Below, one piece after another: positions 63,417 to 64,000 of a stretch of 64,000 bases of DNA. The first letter of the stretch is position 1; each line of letters begins with the position of its first letter. The notes beneath the pieces are model-generated. The model saw only the letters and a list, made by a program, of their open reading frames with translations, was not told where the DNA came from and made no database searches. The position numbers were made by a program, and so were the translations under genes. The stretch covers positions 103,048 through 167,047 of the forward strand of contig NZ_FXYY01000006.1 of the NCBI RefSeq assembly GCF_900169165.1, written 5' to 3'. The DNA is from Brevibacterium linens ATCC 9172 (lineage in GTDB: Bacteria; Actinomycetota; Actinomycetes; Actinomycetales; Brevibacteriaceae).

Positions 63417-64000
63417 TCAGGACAATGATCGTGTAGGTGGGCTCAGAGCCGCGTGCCAGAGTCGTGCGAATTCCGTCGCCCACGGCCACCGTCTCGGCAG
63501 GTGCACAATCAGCTTCCTGGCCCGGTGAGCGATCCGGGCCGGGATGCCGATGATCCGTGTCCGCAGCGTCTGAGCGCGCACTTTGCTCATCCGTCCACCG
63601 ATGAGTCCGGCCGCAGCCCGCATCAGGTTGTGTGTGATCGCTGCGACTGCTACCCAGGCGGCGTTGGCGTTGAACACCCCAGAGGGCATATGTGCCAGGG
63701 CACCGTTCTTCAGCTCCGCATTGATCTGCTCGATGATCGCGTGCTTGCGGTGGATGTGATCAGCAGCGACGGTGTCGAAACGGTCTTTGTCCACCGTGGT
63801 GAAGAACGCGTGATAGCGGAACAAGTCGAACAATGGGTCCTGCCCGGCAGTGCGTTTGGTCTCGTTGAGTTCAGGGATGCGGCGGACCACCAAGCGGCCG
63901 GCGGCGTGCAGGGACTTCTTCTTCGAGGTGAATGCGGTGAACGGGACCTCGGCGACTTCGGCCTTCGAAATCCAGGCCCTGGTCTCTTCGTCGTAGATCG
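63417..64000 (-). mobile_element. IS1380-type transposase, N-terminal part beyond window
   Basis: The 3' part of a DDE transposase gene, open from the window edge to a stop at 63417 (about 194 codons). FAFTSKK-like and KTHH-like blocks give way to IPELNETKRTAGQDPLFDLF, then HRKHAIIEQINAELKNGALA, which carries the catalytic Glu of the IS1380 group, and NAAWVAVAAITHNLMRAAAG. No terminal inverted repeat could be identified in the ~270 bases to the left. It looks intact as far as visible. Confidence 0.8.

Noticed and set aside
63280..63489. 69-codon frame next to the transposase on the minus strand
   Set aside because: It overlaps the transposase end, has no ribosome site and no recognisable features.

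Overview
The window is a GC-rich actinobacterial chromosome segment. Gene content and protein style (zinc-ligand-free S14/L33/L28 genes beside HU, a branched-chain 2-oxoacid dehydrogenase operon, SigK/RskA, CsoR-CopZ-CopA, MHS symporters, kynureninase) suggest Brevibacterium or a close relative in Micrococcales. This assignment is inference; no rRNA or tRNA gene was found to confirm it.

Layout. 1-4.6 kb (minus strand): a 3-hydroxybutyrate dehydrogenase cut by the window edge, an MHS symporter and a CopD/CtaG fusion. 4.8-5.9 kb: HU and the rpmB-rpmG-rpsN cluster. 6.4-7.4 kb: an unknown membrane-anchored protein. 7.6-11.2 kb: a bkd-type E1alpha-E1beta-E2 operon. 11.5-14.2 kb: a 57-bp tandem repeat and a three-gene cassette of a WXG100-like protein, an unknown protein and a membrane-linked alpha/beta hydrolase. 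14.4-23.6 kb: purB, a lipoprotein, a second MHS symporter, a hydrolase, a lactone oxidase/PLP enzyme pair and a divergent GabD2-like dehydrogenase. 23.8-28.5 kb: a class B penicillin-binding protein and a CitA/CitB two-component system. 28.6-33.6 kb: a MOSC-reductase-ferredoxin fusion, divergent from csoR-copZ-copA. 33.7-39.7 kb: a small membrane protein, a lipoprotein-response regulator-histidine kinase operon, an M15 peptidase, a DUF1990 protein and a MaoC protein. 39.8-48 kb: an OtsB-GH15 fusion, an HdeD-like protein, an ArsR-type regulator with a beta-lactamase-fold hydrolase, a Rieske protein and a frameshifted MFS gene. 48.3-58.3 kb: recQ, kynU, a MOSC protein, an exporter, an isochorismatase-like hydrolase, two OsmC proteins, PPK2 and a TRIC channel. 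58.4-62.5 kb: a SigK locus. 62.5-64 kb: a methyltransferase and an IS1380-type transposase running off the end.

The clearest functional system is at 58.4-62.5 kb. A membrane molybdopterin oxidoreductase gene and a fasciclin lipoprotein gene each have the promoter CCATCC-N16-CGAAT, the form known for mycobacterial SigK. Both lie next to sigK and its anti-sigma factor rskA. In the first gene the -10 element sits 7 bases before the ATG, implying a leaderless transcript.

The clearest unexplained structure is at DNA level. Several families of long palindromes sit between genes, two of them repeated. Short tandem arrays with 57-, 39- and 9-bp periods occur between genes. The 9-mer CCGAGGCGG occurs about fifty times by eye on both strands, inside and outside genes, roughly twenty times more than base composition predicts.
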